NCBI RefSeq assembly: GCF_012641745.1
Contig: NZ_WEHZ01000028.1
Location: forward strand, 1-64,000
Origin: Pseudoalteromonas peptidolytica
Lineage (GTDB): Bacteria > Pseudomonadota > Gammaproteobacteria > Enterobacterales > Alteromonadaceae
Direction: 5' to 3'
DNA length: 64,000 nt
The position numbers were made by a program, and so were the translations under genes. Positions 1 through 8,906 of the stretch are shown one piece after another; within the stretch, counting starts at the first letter, position 1; every line of letters starts with the position of its first letter. The notes beneath the pieces are model-generated. The model saw nothing but the letters and a program-made list of their open reading frames with translations, searched no databases and was not told where the DNA came from.

Positions 1-220
1 TTTCAGTCTCATCATCAACTCGATTTTTTATATTTGGTGCTCTACGGCTTTTATTTACTAGAGCATCCAAACCACCATCTTCAACTAATTCCTGATAGCG
101 ATAAAATGTATCTCGTGAGACGCCCATAACTTTACAGGCTTTAGAAACGTTACCTAATTCCTCCGCTAAATTAAGTAAGCCAGCTTTGTGTTTAATGATT
201 GGATTGTTAGTATGTAACAT
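1..220 (-). CDS. IS481-like transposase, N-terminal fragment (runs off window)
   Basis: Reading the minus strand from an ATG at 220 gives about 73 residues beginning MLHTNNPIIKHKAGLLNLAE, continuing without a stop to the window edge. It contains a helix-turn-helix followed by GVSRDTFYRYQE, the N-terminal pattern of IS481/IS3-type transposases, which bind the element ends before DDE catalysis. The frame is open as far as visible, and the catalytic core must lie outside the window. It is closely related in layout to the decayed copy at 436-1335, so two related elements sit side by side. Whether this copy is intact cannot be seen. Confidence 0.75.
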   Translation of the reverse strand, partial: MLHTNNPIIKHKAGLLNLAEELGNVSKACKVMGVSRDTFYRYQELVEDGGLDALVNKSRRAPNIKNRVDDETE

Positions 221-435
221 GAGAGTTACTCCTTAGTTGTTTTGAGCAAAGATTCGACACCTTTATCAAAACGGGTAACTCTCAATTTTTCAAATCAAAA
301 TGTCAGATCTTGTCTGAACTAATTCAACTAACTCTAAACTGAATTAGTGTGATTACCAAGGGATACTGACGGTATAAGTACCAAACGATTTTGGCGTAAT
401 CTGTGGCTCTCTAAACCTCGGCTGACAAGCCATGA

Positions 436-1335
436 TCAAGCTCTCATTTTCGAAACTAGAATCTCATAAGGCGTTTTCCCTTTCAAGCCACCATGTGCCT
501 ATGGTAGTTGTAAAACGCCTCCCATTCAGCCAATTTAGCTTCTAAATCAACATCTCCTTTATAGTTTAATAGCTGATAGAATTCTCGTTTATCAGTCAGG
601 TGAGAGCGCTCAACTTTACCATTGAGATTGGGGCTAGCAGGCTTTATATATATGCTGCATACCAAGGTCTTCACAGTGCCAATGAAACTTAGACTGGAAC
701 TCGTGACCGTTATCTGTACGTATCATTTTTATGCGGAAAGGAAACTTATCAACAACGTAATCAATAAAGTCGATAGCACATGCTTGGTTGTGTTTTTCAT
801 AGACTTTTAATGCTCTGATACGTGTAGCATCATCGATAGCCGTATATTGGAATCTACGAACTTTTTTACCCGATTTATCTTTGAAGGTAAGAAATTTTAC
901 GTCTACTTGAACATGGTGACCCGGAACTTGTTTCTCATATCGTTTTACGGACTTAACTTGCCGAGTTTTTAAGTTCTGAGGTAGGCGATTAAGCCCATGC
1001 CTACAAAACACACTATAAACACCTGAGATAGAGACTTTAAGTCCATGATATCGAGCCAAATACCAACTGATTTTAGCTTGCCCAAAGTGATAGTTCTTAC
1101 GCAGATATAAGATTTTTTCTTCGATGATAGGGTCAACTCGAATAGCTGGGTTTTCAGGGCATGGCTTGGAGTTAATTAGACCTGCTTCTCCTTTAGCTGC
1201 ATAATCTTTTTTCCAACGATAAAACGTATCTCTGGATATCCCCAATAGCGGCAGGTTTTACTAACGTTTCTGGTTTCTTTCGCGTGATTTAATATCTTAA
1301 GCTTACGTCTAACTTCTTGTTCTTCTTTTCTGTTC
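436..1335 (-). pseudogene. IS481-family transposase broken by three frameshifts
   Basis: Joined across frames this is a near full-length IS481-type DDE transposase. It has an N-terminal helix-turn-helix (start MNRKEEQEVRRKLKILN at 1335, then GISRDTFYRWKK). The core follows with HVQVDVKF (first Asp), IRTDNGHEF (second Asp) and NGKVERSH (Glu), and a tail GGLKGKTPYEIL. Three frame breaks are visible: one base missing near 1244 (between CRY and GISRD), a two-base loss in a TATATA run near 660, and one base missing near 492 (HR-PHGG). All catalytic residues survive in separate frames, so decay is recent, but a functional enzyme is very unlikely. I found no convincing terminal inverted repeats. Confidence 0.85.
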
Positions 1336-1437
1336 ATCTGAAACCTCAACTAACACATTGCAAATATACAAAAATGTGTCAGCCAAGGTCTAAATATTCA
1401 CAATTAATTATATAAATACTTCCCCCAATAAAACCTT

Positions 1438-4400
1438 TTAATCCAACCACAACTTATGGCAGGTTCGCTCTGAAATCAGCGTGAAGCGCTCGACCCATTC
1501 GATCAAGCCCTCAATTGCCATTGGTTTTGCATATAAGTACCCTTGAACATACTGACACCCCAAGTTTTTTAGACTGTCCAGCTGACCTTGCTGCTCTACA
1601 CCTTCTGCAATCACCTTTAATGAAAGACTTTTTGCCATAGACAATATTGCATTGACTAAAACCGCGGCATCTTGGTTTTGATCAATATCTTGAATAAACC
1701 CTCTGTCTATCTTTAATGTATTGATTGGAAAGCGTTTGAGGTAACTCAGCGAAGAATAACCCGTTCCAAAATCATCAATGGCTAAATTCACGCCAGTTGC
1801 TCGCAAACTTTGTAACCACTCAGTAACGGCTTTATCGTCTTCTAATAATATGCTTTCGGTAATTTCAAGGGTCAGATTTTCAGGATGAAACCCTGATTGC
1901 TGCATAATTTGCTTAATAATAGTGGCATTAAAGCCTAACCGATATTGTTGACTCGATACATTTACCGTCAGGTAGCAATTGAGTCCGATGGCTTTATTAA
2001 GCCTACGAATATCTCCACAGGCCTGTCCTAATAGCCACTCCCCCAAAGGTGCTATCAGACCACTTTCTTCAGCCACAGGAATAAATTCTGCGGGTGAGAT
2101 ATATTGACCAAAATCAGTCGGCCAACGCATTAAGGCCTCTACGCCATATAGTTGGCCTGTCACAATATCTATTATGGGCTGATAATGTACGGTGAGCTTT
2201 TTATGTTCTAACGCCACTCGCAGATGTTGTTCTAATTCAACTCGGCGATTAACCTGCTGCTGCATCTCTTGCGCAAAGAAATGGTACTGATTCCGCCCAG
2301 CCTCTTTGGCTTTATACATCGCTAAATCTGCCAGCCTTAGCAGCTCTTTTTGATCTTTTGCATCACCTGGTAAAATTGCGATCCCAATACTTGCGCCAGT
2401 GAAAACCTCAAACCCATTAATGACAAAGGGCTCACTCAATGCCTTGACGATTTTGTCGGCAACTTGTGCTGCGTGATCTGGGTGTGTAATTTGGCTAAGC
2501 AGCAGCACAAATTCATCACCGCCAAAGCGGCTTAATGTGTCGCTTTTGCGCAGTAATTCATTTAACCGTTTTGCAACAGAGATAAGCAATACATCACCCG
2601 CTTCGTGCCCCATGGTATCGTTGATGCGTTTAAATCTATCTAAATCAATAAATAGCACCGCACTTTGATGTTTTGTGCGACTCATTCTTTTGATGTCTTG
2701 CTCAATTCGTTCAAGTAACAACGTTCGATTTGGCAATCCGGTTAGCACATCATAATAGGCTTGGTATTCAATTTGTTCTTCTTGGGCTTTACGCTCTGTC
2801 ATATCAGACAAAATAGCCACATACTGCTGTACAAATCCTTTATCGTCATAAACCACACTAATCGCTAACCATTCTGGATACAGCGTACCATCTTTGCGCT
2901 TATTCCATATTTCGCTTGCCCATTGACCTTGGGTATTCAGCGTACTCCACATTTGGTCATAAAAATGTCTGTCATGCTTTCCTGAACTCAGAATATTTGG
3001 CCGTTGGCCTAATACTTCATGTTCTTCGTATCCTGTGATTTTGGTGAATGCGGGGTTGACGGCTGTGATCTCCAACTTAGCATTTGTTGTCATGATCCCT
3101 TCTTGCGTCGCATTGAAAACCGCTGCCGCAGTTTTGAGCTGTGCGCTTGCACTTTTCTGTGCGGTTATGTCTTCTTTAATCGCGATAAAATTAATTATTT
3201 CCCCTTGCTGATTCTTAATCGGAGAAATTGAGGCATATTCCCAATAATAATCACCTGACTTACGACGATTAAAAAACTCTCCGCGCCAAACTTTACCTTG
3301 CTTGATAGTTCGCCACAGTGCTTTGTAGTCTGTAAAGCCTTGTTTAGACCCCAACACCTTCGGTGTCTGACCTTTTATTTCCGCAAGTGAGTAACCTGTT
3401 ACTTGCTCAAACTTAGGGTTCACATACTCAATTCGAGCTCTTGGATCGGTAATAATGATAGAAGCAGGACTTTGTTCAATTGCATGGCCCCACTTTCTTA
3501 GCTCTTCTTCAGCTTGTTTAAAGGGGGATACATTAACACTGACAAATACTTGCCCATTATTGTGCGTCTTTGTTTGCTTTATTTGAAGCCAAGTACCCAA
3601 AGCTGTTTGATGTAAATTGGAGTCAGCGTTGAATATGTCACCAAATTGATGCTGCCATTGTTCTAGTTTACGGGGCATGGAAGATTGGTCTTCAACAGCA
3701 AAGTGTTCACACCAAGCGCTATTACAAAGCAGTAAATTGCCAGAGCGGCTAAATAATGCAAACCCCTCCGTCAGGCGCGCAACAGCGTCAGATAATGTTC
3801 TGCTGGTGCTTAGAATTTTATGTTTAGCTGCATATAAACGATTTGCAAACACAATAAGCAATAAGAACAGCACAATTGCCAGCGTCAATAGTAGTTCATT
3901 TTGTTGTTTGGCTTTTTCTAATGTCTGGCTATGGTAACGATTGTAACTACTGTAAAGCGCAGTGAAAGTATCGCTACTGGGTAAATTGAGAAACCGTTGC
4001 CTTGCCTGCTTTAACTCTACACTCCTTGTCACCGCGACATTAAAATGCTGATAAATTAGCTTTGCTACGTCACTTTCAGATGGAATATGTGGGATAGATT
4101 CAATAGCAAATTCATATAGCTGCCCAAGCATTAAATTTGCAAGCGCTCGATTAGCCTTTGTTGCAAGTTCGGGGTCGCTTTGTTCGAGCTCTTTCACTAA
4201 CTCAGGAAGGTAGAGCAAGCTGTTTTTAATACTGGCAGCAGCTGTTTTTATCGACTCAACTTGTAATACTTTTTCACTCAATAACGCCCGATACGCTTCA
4301 TATTGCCGCAGTACATCTGGATCTGTATGGTTAAATAGCTCATGCTTCTGGGTTGTGTTTAGCTCATCAATGGCGTGTGCAAGTTGCGCTAACTCATCAT

Positions 4401-4599
4401 ATTGATTGAGCTGCGCACTCAACATTTGCAGTACCGCTGCATCAAGTTTGGCATCTATGCTTTTTGCTTCAATCAATAGTGAAACTCGAGCTTGATGCAC
4501 ATGACTATTTATTTCTTGTTGCGAGTAAAAATACGCAAAAAGCGCAATCGGTGCACACAGCAATAATGCTTGTACACCAATAAAAGCTTTATTCCTCAT
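1438..4599 (-). CDS. Membrane PAS-GGDEF-EAL cyclic-di-GMP enzyme
   Basis: A 1053-residue two-headed c-di-GMP protein. A transmembrane segment at about 5-25 and another at 237-259 enclose a periplasmic helical sensor region. Then come a degenerate PAS-like stretch (about 270-345), two clear PAS domains (about 370-490 and 493-615), a GGDEF domain with an intact RFGGDEF motif near 695, and an EAL domain with intact GVEALMRW near 820, plus DDFGTGYSSL and AEGVEQ. Both signature motifs look catalytically competent, so either cyclase or phosphodiesterase activity is possible. The start overlaps the stop of the upstream cytochrome c peroxidase gene by 11 bp, implying translational coupling and a possible redox or peroxide link. 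Confidence 0.93.
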   Translation of the reverse strand: MRNKAFIGVQALLLCAPIALFAYFYSQQEINSHVHQARVSLLIEAKSIDAKLDAAVLQMLSAQLNQYDELAQLAHAIDELNTTQKHELFNHTDPDVLRQYEAYRALLSEKVLQVESIKTAAASIKNSLLYLPELVKELEQSDPELATKANRALANLMLGQLYEFAIESIPHIPSESDVAKLIYQHFNVAVTRSVELKQARQRFLNLPSSDTFTALYSSYNRYHSQTLEKAKQQNELLLTLAIVLFLLLIVFANRLYAAKHKILSTSRTLSDAVARLTEGFALFSRSGNLLLCNSAWCEHFAVEDQSSMPRKLEQWQHQFGDIFNADSNLHQTALGTWLQIKQTKTHNNGQVFVSVNVSPFKQAEEELRKWGHAIEQSPASIIITDPRARIEYVNPKFEQVTGYSLAEIKGQTPKVLGSKQGFTDYKALWRTIKQGKVWRGEFFNRRKSGDYYWEYASISPIKNQQGEIINFIAIKEDITAQKSASAQLKTAAAVFNATQEGIMTTNAKLEITAVNPAFTKITGYEEHEVLGQRPNILSSGKHDRHFYDQMWSTLNTQGQWASEIWNKRKDGTLYPEWLAISVVYDDKGFVQQYVAILSDMTERKAQEEQIEYQAYYDVLTGLPNRTLLLERIEQDIKRMSRTKHQSAVLFIDLDRFKRINDTMGHEAGDVLLISVAKRLNELLRKSDTLSRFGGDEFVLLLSQITHPDHAAQVADKIVKALSEPFVINGFEVFTGASIGIAILPGDAKDQKELLRLADLAMYKAKEAGRNQYHFFAQEMQQQVNRRVELEQHLRVALEHKKLTVHYQPIIDIVTGQLYGVEALMRWPTDFGQYISPAEFIPVAEESGLIAPLGEWLLGQACGDIRRLNKAIGLNCYLTVNVSSQQYRLGFNATIIKQIMQQSGFHPENLTLEITESILLEDDKAVTEWLQSLRATGVNLAIDDFGTGYSSLSYLKRFPINTLKIDRGFIQDIDQNQDAAVLVNAILSMAKSLSLKVIAEGVEQQGQLDSLKNLGCQYVQGYLYAKPMAIEGLIEWVERFTLISERTCHKLWLD

Positions 4600-5566
4600 T
4601 TTGTCTTTCCAAATCCATTTCGTGATGATGTCCAGCTAAACTATTAATGAATGCAACTAACTTCTGCATGTCTGTGTCAGGGATTTTTCTGCCAAGCTGG
4701 TACCTGGCCATTGCCTCGATTGCCGACTCTAAACTTGTATGACTACCGTCATGAAAAAAGTACGCTTGTTTGCTCGCGAGTCGCAAGCTCGGCACCTTAA
4801 ACACAAAGCGATCTTGCTCATTTCCAGTAACGTTAAAACGGCCAAAATCCGCTTTTTTAATTGGTGTATTCCTATCGCCAAAATAATCACCAAACGTACC
4901 CATTCTGGCAAACATATTACCGCCAACATTACGTCCCTGATGACAACTAATACAACCATAGCGCTTAAATAGCTCGTAGCCCGCGATTACCGACTCAGGT
5001 AATTTTACGCTGCTATCTTTGAGCCATAAATCGAACGGTGCATTGAGCGTAATTAACGACTCTTCAAAAGTCGCTATCGCATCTTTTACTGTGTGCGGGG
5101 TTATTCCTCGCGAGTACACTTTAGCAAACTGTGCGACCAACACTTTATCTTGATTTAACTTAGCGACGACTTCTGGCCAAGTCATATCATGTTCTTTTGG
5201 GTTTAAGATAGGAGAGTCAACCTGATCATACAGCGATTGTGCGCGGCCATCCCACGCTTGACGAATATTTAAAGCGGCATTGTAAACAGTGGGAGTTTTT
5301 AGCTCACCGAGCGCGTTATTAACTCCTCTGGAAAGGGGCTTTACATCTGCACCATGACTGGGCAATTGGTGGCATGATGCACAACTGACTTGATCTCCTC
5401 GAGAAAGTCGCTTATCAAAAAAAAGCGCTCTACCTAAGCTTACTTTATCCGCATTAAGCCCCGTTATAGGCTCAAGTGGCAAAATTGGTTCATTTGCAAT
5501 TCCCAATAATGGAAACGCAAAAAGCAATAAACTCCAAATTCGCATACACTTCGCCCAAGTTGCCAT
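4589..5566 (-). CDS. Di-haem cytochrome c peroxidase (MauG/CcpA family)
   Basis: A periplasmic di-haem peroxidase of 325 residues, reducing hydrogen peroxide with electrons from small cytochromes, or acting as a related MauG-type oxidase. A signal peptide covers roughly residues 1-25. Two haem c motifs are visible, CASCH at 62-66 and CISCH at 205-209, in the order and spacing usual for the family. The conserved stretch GRALFFDKRLS and TPTVYNAA support this. Met8 is an alternative start; neither has a strong ribosome-binding site. The gene is first of an overlapping pair with the c-di-GMP protein. Its exact electron donor is unknown. Confidence 0.88.
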   Translation of the reverse strand: MATWAKCMRIWSLLLFAFPLLGIANEPILPLEPITGLNADKVSLGRALFFDKRLSRGDQVSCASCHQLPSHGADVKPLSRGVNNALGELKTPTVYNAALNIRQAWDGRAQSLYDQVDSPILNPKEHDMTWPEVVAKLNQDKVLVAQFAKVYSRGITPHTVKDAIATFEESLITLNAPFDLWLKDSSVKLPESVIAGYELFKRYGCISCHQGRNVGGNMFARMGTFGDYFGDRNTPIKKADFGRFNVTGNEQDRFVFKVPSLRLASKQAYFFHDGSHTSLESAIEAMARYQLGRKIPDTDMQKLVAFINSLAGHHHEMDLERQNEE

Positions 5567-5647
5567 CTTAATGTAAAAGATAGCAACATTCGGCGTTGCA
5601 AATTTTGATTTAAAATAAGCTTAGTAATAGAAGTTATGTTTTCTTAT

Positions 5648-6220
5648 TCACTCCCCCCGTACGGCTAAGCTTGTCACTTCACTTAGCCAGTTATCAATGA
5701 CCTCTGAAGTTGCCAAATGGGCAGGGCCAAATAACGTGTATTGCGTTGGTGCTATGCCACAAAACCCGAGCGTTCCATGTGTAAGCTGAGTAATTAGTCC
5801 TTCAGCAGCCTGTTCCAAATGCGTTTGCGGCGCGTCAGAGGTTAGAATAACTCTTGCTGTTTTATTCGGTAAAAGCTTTTCAACTTCAGTACCTGTTTCA
5901 CTGTATTTAAAAGCAAACCCGGGGAGTAATGTCCTATCGATTAGCCCTTTAAGCTTAGCTGGTAACGCCAGCCACCAAAGTGGGCTTACTATTACAATAT
6001 GCTCTGCCCACAGTAGGTTTTGTTGGAATTGCTGTAGGCATGGCTCTACAACTTGGTTCGCTTCATAGCCATACATCAAATTGACTTCGAAGTGCATCTC
6101 ATGGAGGTCCATTCTACGCACTTGATGTTGAGTGCTTGCTGCTCTAGCGTAACTTGTGGTGAGCGCATGACACAGGCTTTTGTTTTTGGGATTACCATTC
6201 AGTAACAGTATCTTTTTCAT
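5648..6220 (-). CDS. Flavodoxin-fold NAD(P)H:quinone oxidoreductase-like protein
   Basis: A 190-residue protein of the NQO1/KefF/WrbA-like flavodoxin fold. The N-terminal MKKILLLNGNPK is the FMN/FAD phosphate loop, and VIVSPLWWLALPAKLKGLID followed by RTLLPGFAF is the typical flavin- and substrate-site segment. It should catalyse two-electron reduction of quinones or similar electrophiles in the cytoplasm. It lies 64 bp downstream of the MerR-type regulator on the same strand, so regulator and enzyme probably form one operon, a common layout for redox or electrophile response. The exact substrate cannot be read from sequence. Confidence 0.85.
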   Translation of the reverse strand: MKKILLLNGNPKNKSLCHALTTSYARAASTQHQVRRMDLHEMHFEVNLMYGYEANQVVEPCLQQFQQNLLWAEHIVIVSPLWWLALPAKLKGLIDRTLLPGFAFKYSETGTEVEKLLPNKTARVILTSDAPQTHLEQAAEGLITQLTHGTLGFCGIAPTQYTLFGPAHLATSEVIDNWLSEVTSLAVRGE

Positions 6221-6284
6221 TTTCGTTTCCTTATCCAGTGACTAAGAAACGATTGTACTGTCTCCCCTTAACGGGAGAGTCAAG

Positions 6285-6659
6285 TTACTCTACCTGTGGC
6301 TGCCATGGTGTTAACTGTGGACATTCATCGAGCGATACGATGCAGTGTTCAATACGCTGTATCTTTTGCTGAAGCTCTGTAATTTGCTTTATGAAAGCAG
6401 CTTTAAGTTCGACTAGAAATGTGTTGATTTCGAACCAGTTAACTTGCCGCCCTGCAATTTTAATCACCTGCTGTAATTGCTTAATCGACACCCCAAGCAA
6501 CTTTGCTTCTTTTATTAACAACAGCAGGTCGACATCCACTTGCGAATAAACACGATACTTACCAACTCGCTCAGGCGTAGGAATAAGCCCTTTCTCTTCG
6601 TAAAAGCGAATAGCTTTGGCTGACAACCCAGTTAGCTCAGATAGCTTGCCAATATACAT
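6285..6659 (-). CDS. MerR-family transcriptional regulator
   Basis: A 124-residue regulator with the MerR winged-helix DNA-binding domain at residues 1-70 (IGKLSELTGLSAKAIRFYEE, then VGKYRVYS) followed by a dimerising coiled coil. The C-terminal tail has a single cysteine (near DECPQL), so a metal-binding CueR/ZntR type with paired cysteines is not supported. The family usually binds the long spacer of a promoter it controls. Upstream gene and target are most likely its own operon with the flavodoxin-fold enzyme 64 bp downstream. Confidence 0.88.
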   Translation of the reverse strand: MYIGKLSELTGLSAKAIRFYEEKGLIPTPERVGKYRVYSQVDVDLLLLIKEAKLLGVSIKQLQQVIKIAGRQVNWFEINTFLVELKAAFIKQITELQQKIQRIEHCIVSLDECPQLTPWQPQVE

Positions 6660-6792
6660 TTTTAATTCTCCCTGCTAAAAGCAAAATAATGGTTTACAGC
6701 CTCTGTAAAAGTTGTAACTATCGGGATGAAAACCAGCCACACGCAAATTAAAAGTAGCATCAAGGAATAGCAAAAGATGTATCAGTTATTTT

Positions 6793-6954
6793 ATACCAAT
6801 TTTCTTAATTAAGTGGTCTATTTTGAGGCAAGAAAATCTTGTCGATAACGAGGCAAAAATTTTACTATTTAGTTGTTCTAAATGAGAAATTTTTAACGCT
6901 GTTAGCGTCAGATTTACTCCTTCAAATTGAGCAAGTATTAAGTCAAATTGGTAT
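6793..6954. repeat. MITE-like repeat, full-length copy with terminal inverted repeats
   Basis: A 162-bp non-coding unit bounded by a 10-bp terminal inverted repeat, ATACCAATTT at the left and AAATTGGTAT at the right. Internal landmarks are TTAATTAAGTGGTCTATTTT, a hairpin around TTTAGTTGTTCTAAATGAG, and AACGCTGTTAGCGTCAG. Parts of the same unit recur at 8811-8888, 17877-17934, 37266-37328 and, inverted, 61344-61552. It has no coding capacity. The right end abuts the GST gene and appears to have replaced its start codon. Confidence 0.82.
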
Positions 6955-7569
6955 TACTATCCGCGTAATGCCAGTTGGGCACCACACCTTGTACTTGAGC
7001 ACCTACAACTAGAGAAAAAACTGCTCTTAGTCGATAGAAAAACACAACAACACAAGTCTACGACCTATTTAGAACTCAACCCAACAGGACGGATCCCAAC
7101 ATTAGTCGACGGCGATGAGGTCATCTTTGAAAGTGCAGCAATTTGTTTGCATTTATGCGAAAAGCACCCTGAAGGCCAGCTCATCCCAACCTCACAGCGA
7201 GCCACATTTTATCAGTGGCTTTTTTATTTAACCACCACAGTTCAGCCAGAGCTCATGCTGTATTTTTATCCTGAAAAGTATCAGCTGTCACCAAAGAACA
7301 ATAAGACTATGTCTCAAGTCGCTGAGCAACGAGTCGGCGACATGTTTGCACTCATCGACAAGCAGTTAGCAACACATACCTACTTAGTTGGTGAGCAGCT
7401 CACGCTTTGTGATTATTATTTATTTATGTTGGCTCATTGGGCAAGTGGATTCAATACCGCGCCAAAGGACTATGTTAATTTGGGACGATTTATGCGGCTG
7501 ATGGCACAGCACAAAGTGGTAAAAAGAGTGTGCGAAATTGAACAAACCGATCTAAGTTATTATAACTGA
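6937..7569 (+). CDS. Glutathione S-transferase with start codon displaced by repeat
   Basis: A GST-like protein of about 205 residues. The reading frame is open from 6931 and reads WYYYPRNASWAPHLVLEHLQ, then LNPTGRIPTLVDGDEVIFES: the thioredoxin-like N-domain with the Ser/Ala active-site region and the cis-Pro. The C-domain includes YLVGEQLTLCDYYLFML, the conserved N-capping box. The family normally starts two or three codons before the first Tyr, exactly where the repeat ends, and no ATG, GTG or TTG is in frame there. ATT at 6937 or TTG at 7147 (which would lose the N-domain) are the only visible starts. The gene may therefore be silent or poorly translated. It likely forms an operon with the next gene 30 bp downstream. 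Confidence 0.75.
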   Translation: MKSNWYYYPRNASWAPHLVLEHLQLEKKLLLVDRKTQQHKSTTYLELNPTGRIPTLVDGDEVIFESAAICLHLCEKHPEGQLIPTSQRATFYQWLFYLTTTVQPELMLYFYPEKYQLSPKNNKTMSQVAEQRVGDMFALIDKQLATHTYLVGEQLTLCDYYLFMLAHWASGFNTAPKDYVNLGRFMRLMAQHKVVKRVCEIEQTDLSYYN

Positions 7570-7599
7570 GTTATTATCCTGATATACCAAGGAGGAACG

Positions 7600-7968
7600 A
7601 TGGAAACCTTAGTTAAAAACTATATCTCAGCCTACAATCAATTTGATATAGAGGGAATGTTAACCCTGCTCACCGATGATGTTGTGTTTGAAAACCTCGC
7701 CAATGGTGAAATTACAACACGTACAACCAGTAAAATGGAGTTTGCTGACTTAGCAAATCAGTCCGCAAAGGTATTTTCTGAACGCACTCAATCTTTAACC
7801 GCCGCCACGCAAGACAACGATCTGTTTATTGTTGATGTGACCTACAAAGCAAAATTAGCCCAAGACTTAGCCAATGGCATGAAAGCAGGGCAAAGCATTT
7901 CCTTGCAAGGCCGCTCAGAGTTTGCTTTTCGCGATGGCAAAATTTGTTTGATAAGAGATATAAGCTAA
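7600..7968 (+). CDS. NTF2-like (SnoaL-type) small protein
   Basis: A 122-residue protein with the cystatin-like NTF2 fold pattern: METLVKNYISAYNQFDIEGM then LLTDDVVFENLANGE, strands in the middle, and a closing strand with FRDGKICLIRDIS. Members are small cytoplasmic enzymes or ligand-binding proteins with a conical pocket; no catalytic assignment is possible. A strong ribosome-binding site (AAGGAGG) precedes the ATG. It sits 30 bp behind the GST gene and is probably cotranscribed. Confidence 0.75.
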   Translation: METLVKNYISAYNQFDIEGMLTLLTDDVVFENLANGEITTRTTSKMEFADLANQSAKVFSERTQSLTAATQDNDLFIVDVTYKAKLAQDLANGMKAGQSISLQGRSEFAFRDGKICLIRDIS

Positions 7969-8115
7969 CTTATTACGCTAAACTCGGGTTATTAATTTGG
8001 CAAAATCAGCGTGCTTTTCTATGCTGGTTTTGTCACTTTCATCATTAATTCACTTAGCAATGATAACTATTGTGTGTTCAGCCTAAGAGCAATTTAAATC
8101 AAACGGAGAAGAATA

Positions 8116-8490
8116 ATGGGACTATTAAGTGGTTTACTTGGTAATGCGAGCGAAGTAGACAGTAACGAAGTTGATAAGTTATTAGAAGATACACTTATCA
8201 CCGGAGAAGAAGTTGCACAAGCTTACAAGGTGATCCGCGACTTATTTATTTTTACCAATAAACGCCTAATTTTAATCGACAAACAAGGCATGACTGGTAG
8301 CAAAGTAGAAATGCTCAGCATCCCGTATAGCAAAATTACGAAGTACAGCAAGGAATCTGCGGGTCACTTCGACCTTGATGCGGAATTAAAAATTTGGATC
8401 GGCTCAGATCCAACACCAATTAGTAAAGAATTTAAAGCAGGCGACAATATCAACCAAGTGTATAAGATCATTTCACAATATTGTTTGTAG
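8116..8490 (+). CDS. Bacterial PH-domain protein
   Basis: A 124-residue soluble protein with the bacterial pleckstrin-homology fold (bPH type): a helical start MGLLSGLLGNASEVD, then DLFIFTNKRLILIDKQG, followed by IPYSKITKYSKESAG and DLDAELKIWIG, which are the strand pattern and the conserved TNKRLI core. Cellular role in this family is unknown, though many members are stress-related. The start has an AACGGAGAAG ribosome-binding site. A terminator follows 15 bp after the stop, so it is a single-gene unit. Confidence 0.85.
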   Translation: MGLLSGLLGNASEVDSNEVDKLLEDTLITGEEVAQAYKVIRDLFIFTNKRLILIDKQGMTGSKVEMLSIPYSKITKYSKESAGHFDLDAELKIWIGSDPTPISKEFKAGDNINQVYKIISQYCL

Positions 8491-8504
8491 CTGCGCTGTA
8501 GTAA

Positions 8505-8534
8505 AAAGGCACATGAGTGTTGTGCCTTTCTTTT
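8505..8534 (+). terminator. Rho-independent terminator after PH-domain gene
   Basis: A 9-bp perfect stem AAAGGCACA / TGTGCCTTT with a 7-base loop followed by CTTTTC. It is placed 15 bp after the stop codon on the plus strand, as expected for an intrinsic terminator. Confidence 0.8.
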
Positions 8535-8545
8535 CGGTAAACAAA

Positions 8546-8773
8546 TTAAGTTAGTTTTCGCTCTGCACGCAGGCAAAAAACCGCAGAAAAGAGCAAGGAA
8601 ACAAACACTTGATTCCAAAAGTTGGAGACAAAGGGAGCAGCAACAAACTGAGATGCGATATGCCAAATACTGAGGTTTAGCAGAAAACCAAGTACAAACC
8701 CATAGCCTTTGTATTGTGCAAGCAATTGCCCCAGCTCTTGCCTAAAGCGCTTATATTTAGCTACTTTGCTCAT
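8546..8773 (-). CDS. Small two-helix membrane protein, unknown function
   Basis: A 75-residue hypothetical protein: a basic N-terminus (MSKVAKYKRFRQELGQLL), then two likely membrane helices at about 26-45 and 52-69 and a charged C-terminus RAERKLT. I do not recognise a family. It stands alone between the PH-domain gene (convergent) and a repeat copy. The antisense frame across it is less plausible. Confidence 0.55.
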   Translation of the reverse strand: MSKVAKYKRFRQELGQLLAQYKGYGFVLGFLLNLSIWHIASQFVAAPFVSNFWNQVFVSLLFSAVFCLRAERKLT

Positions 8774-8810
8774 TTTTATACTCCAGTTATTGATTAAACA
8801 GAACTCAGTT

Positions 8811-8888
8811 TAAATAAGAAATTTTTAACGCTGTTAGCATCAACTTTACTCCTTCAAACGCAGCAAGTATTAAGGCTAATTGGTATTA
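8811..8888. repeat. MITE-like repeat, right half only
   Basis: This matches the right half of the 6793-6954 unit: TAAATAAGAAATTTTTAACG, GCTGTTAGCATCA and the terminal CTAATTGGTATTA. The left half is absent, so it is a truncated copy. Confidence 0.75.
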
Positions 8889-8906
8889 GATGAACACATT
8901 ATGTGA

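Noticed and set aside
8890..8902. GAACACATTAT near 8890, one mismatch from the inverted Ter core
   Set aside because: Isolated, in a decayed repeat flank, and far from the other sites; no reason to call it a Ter.
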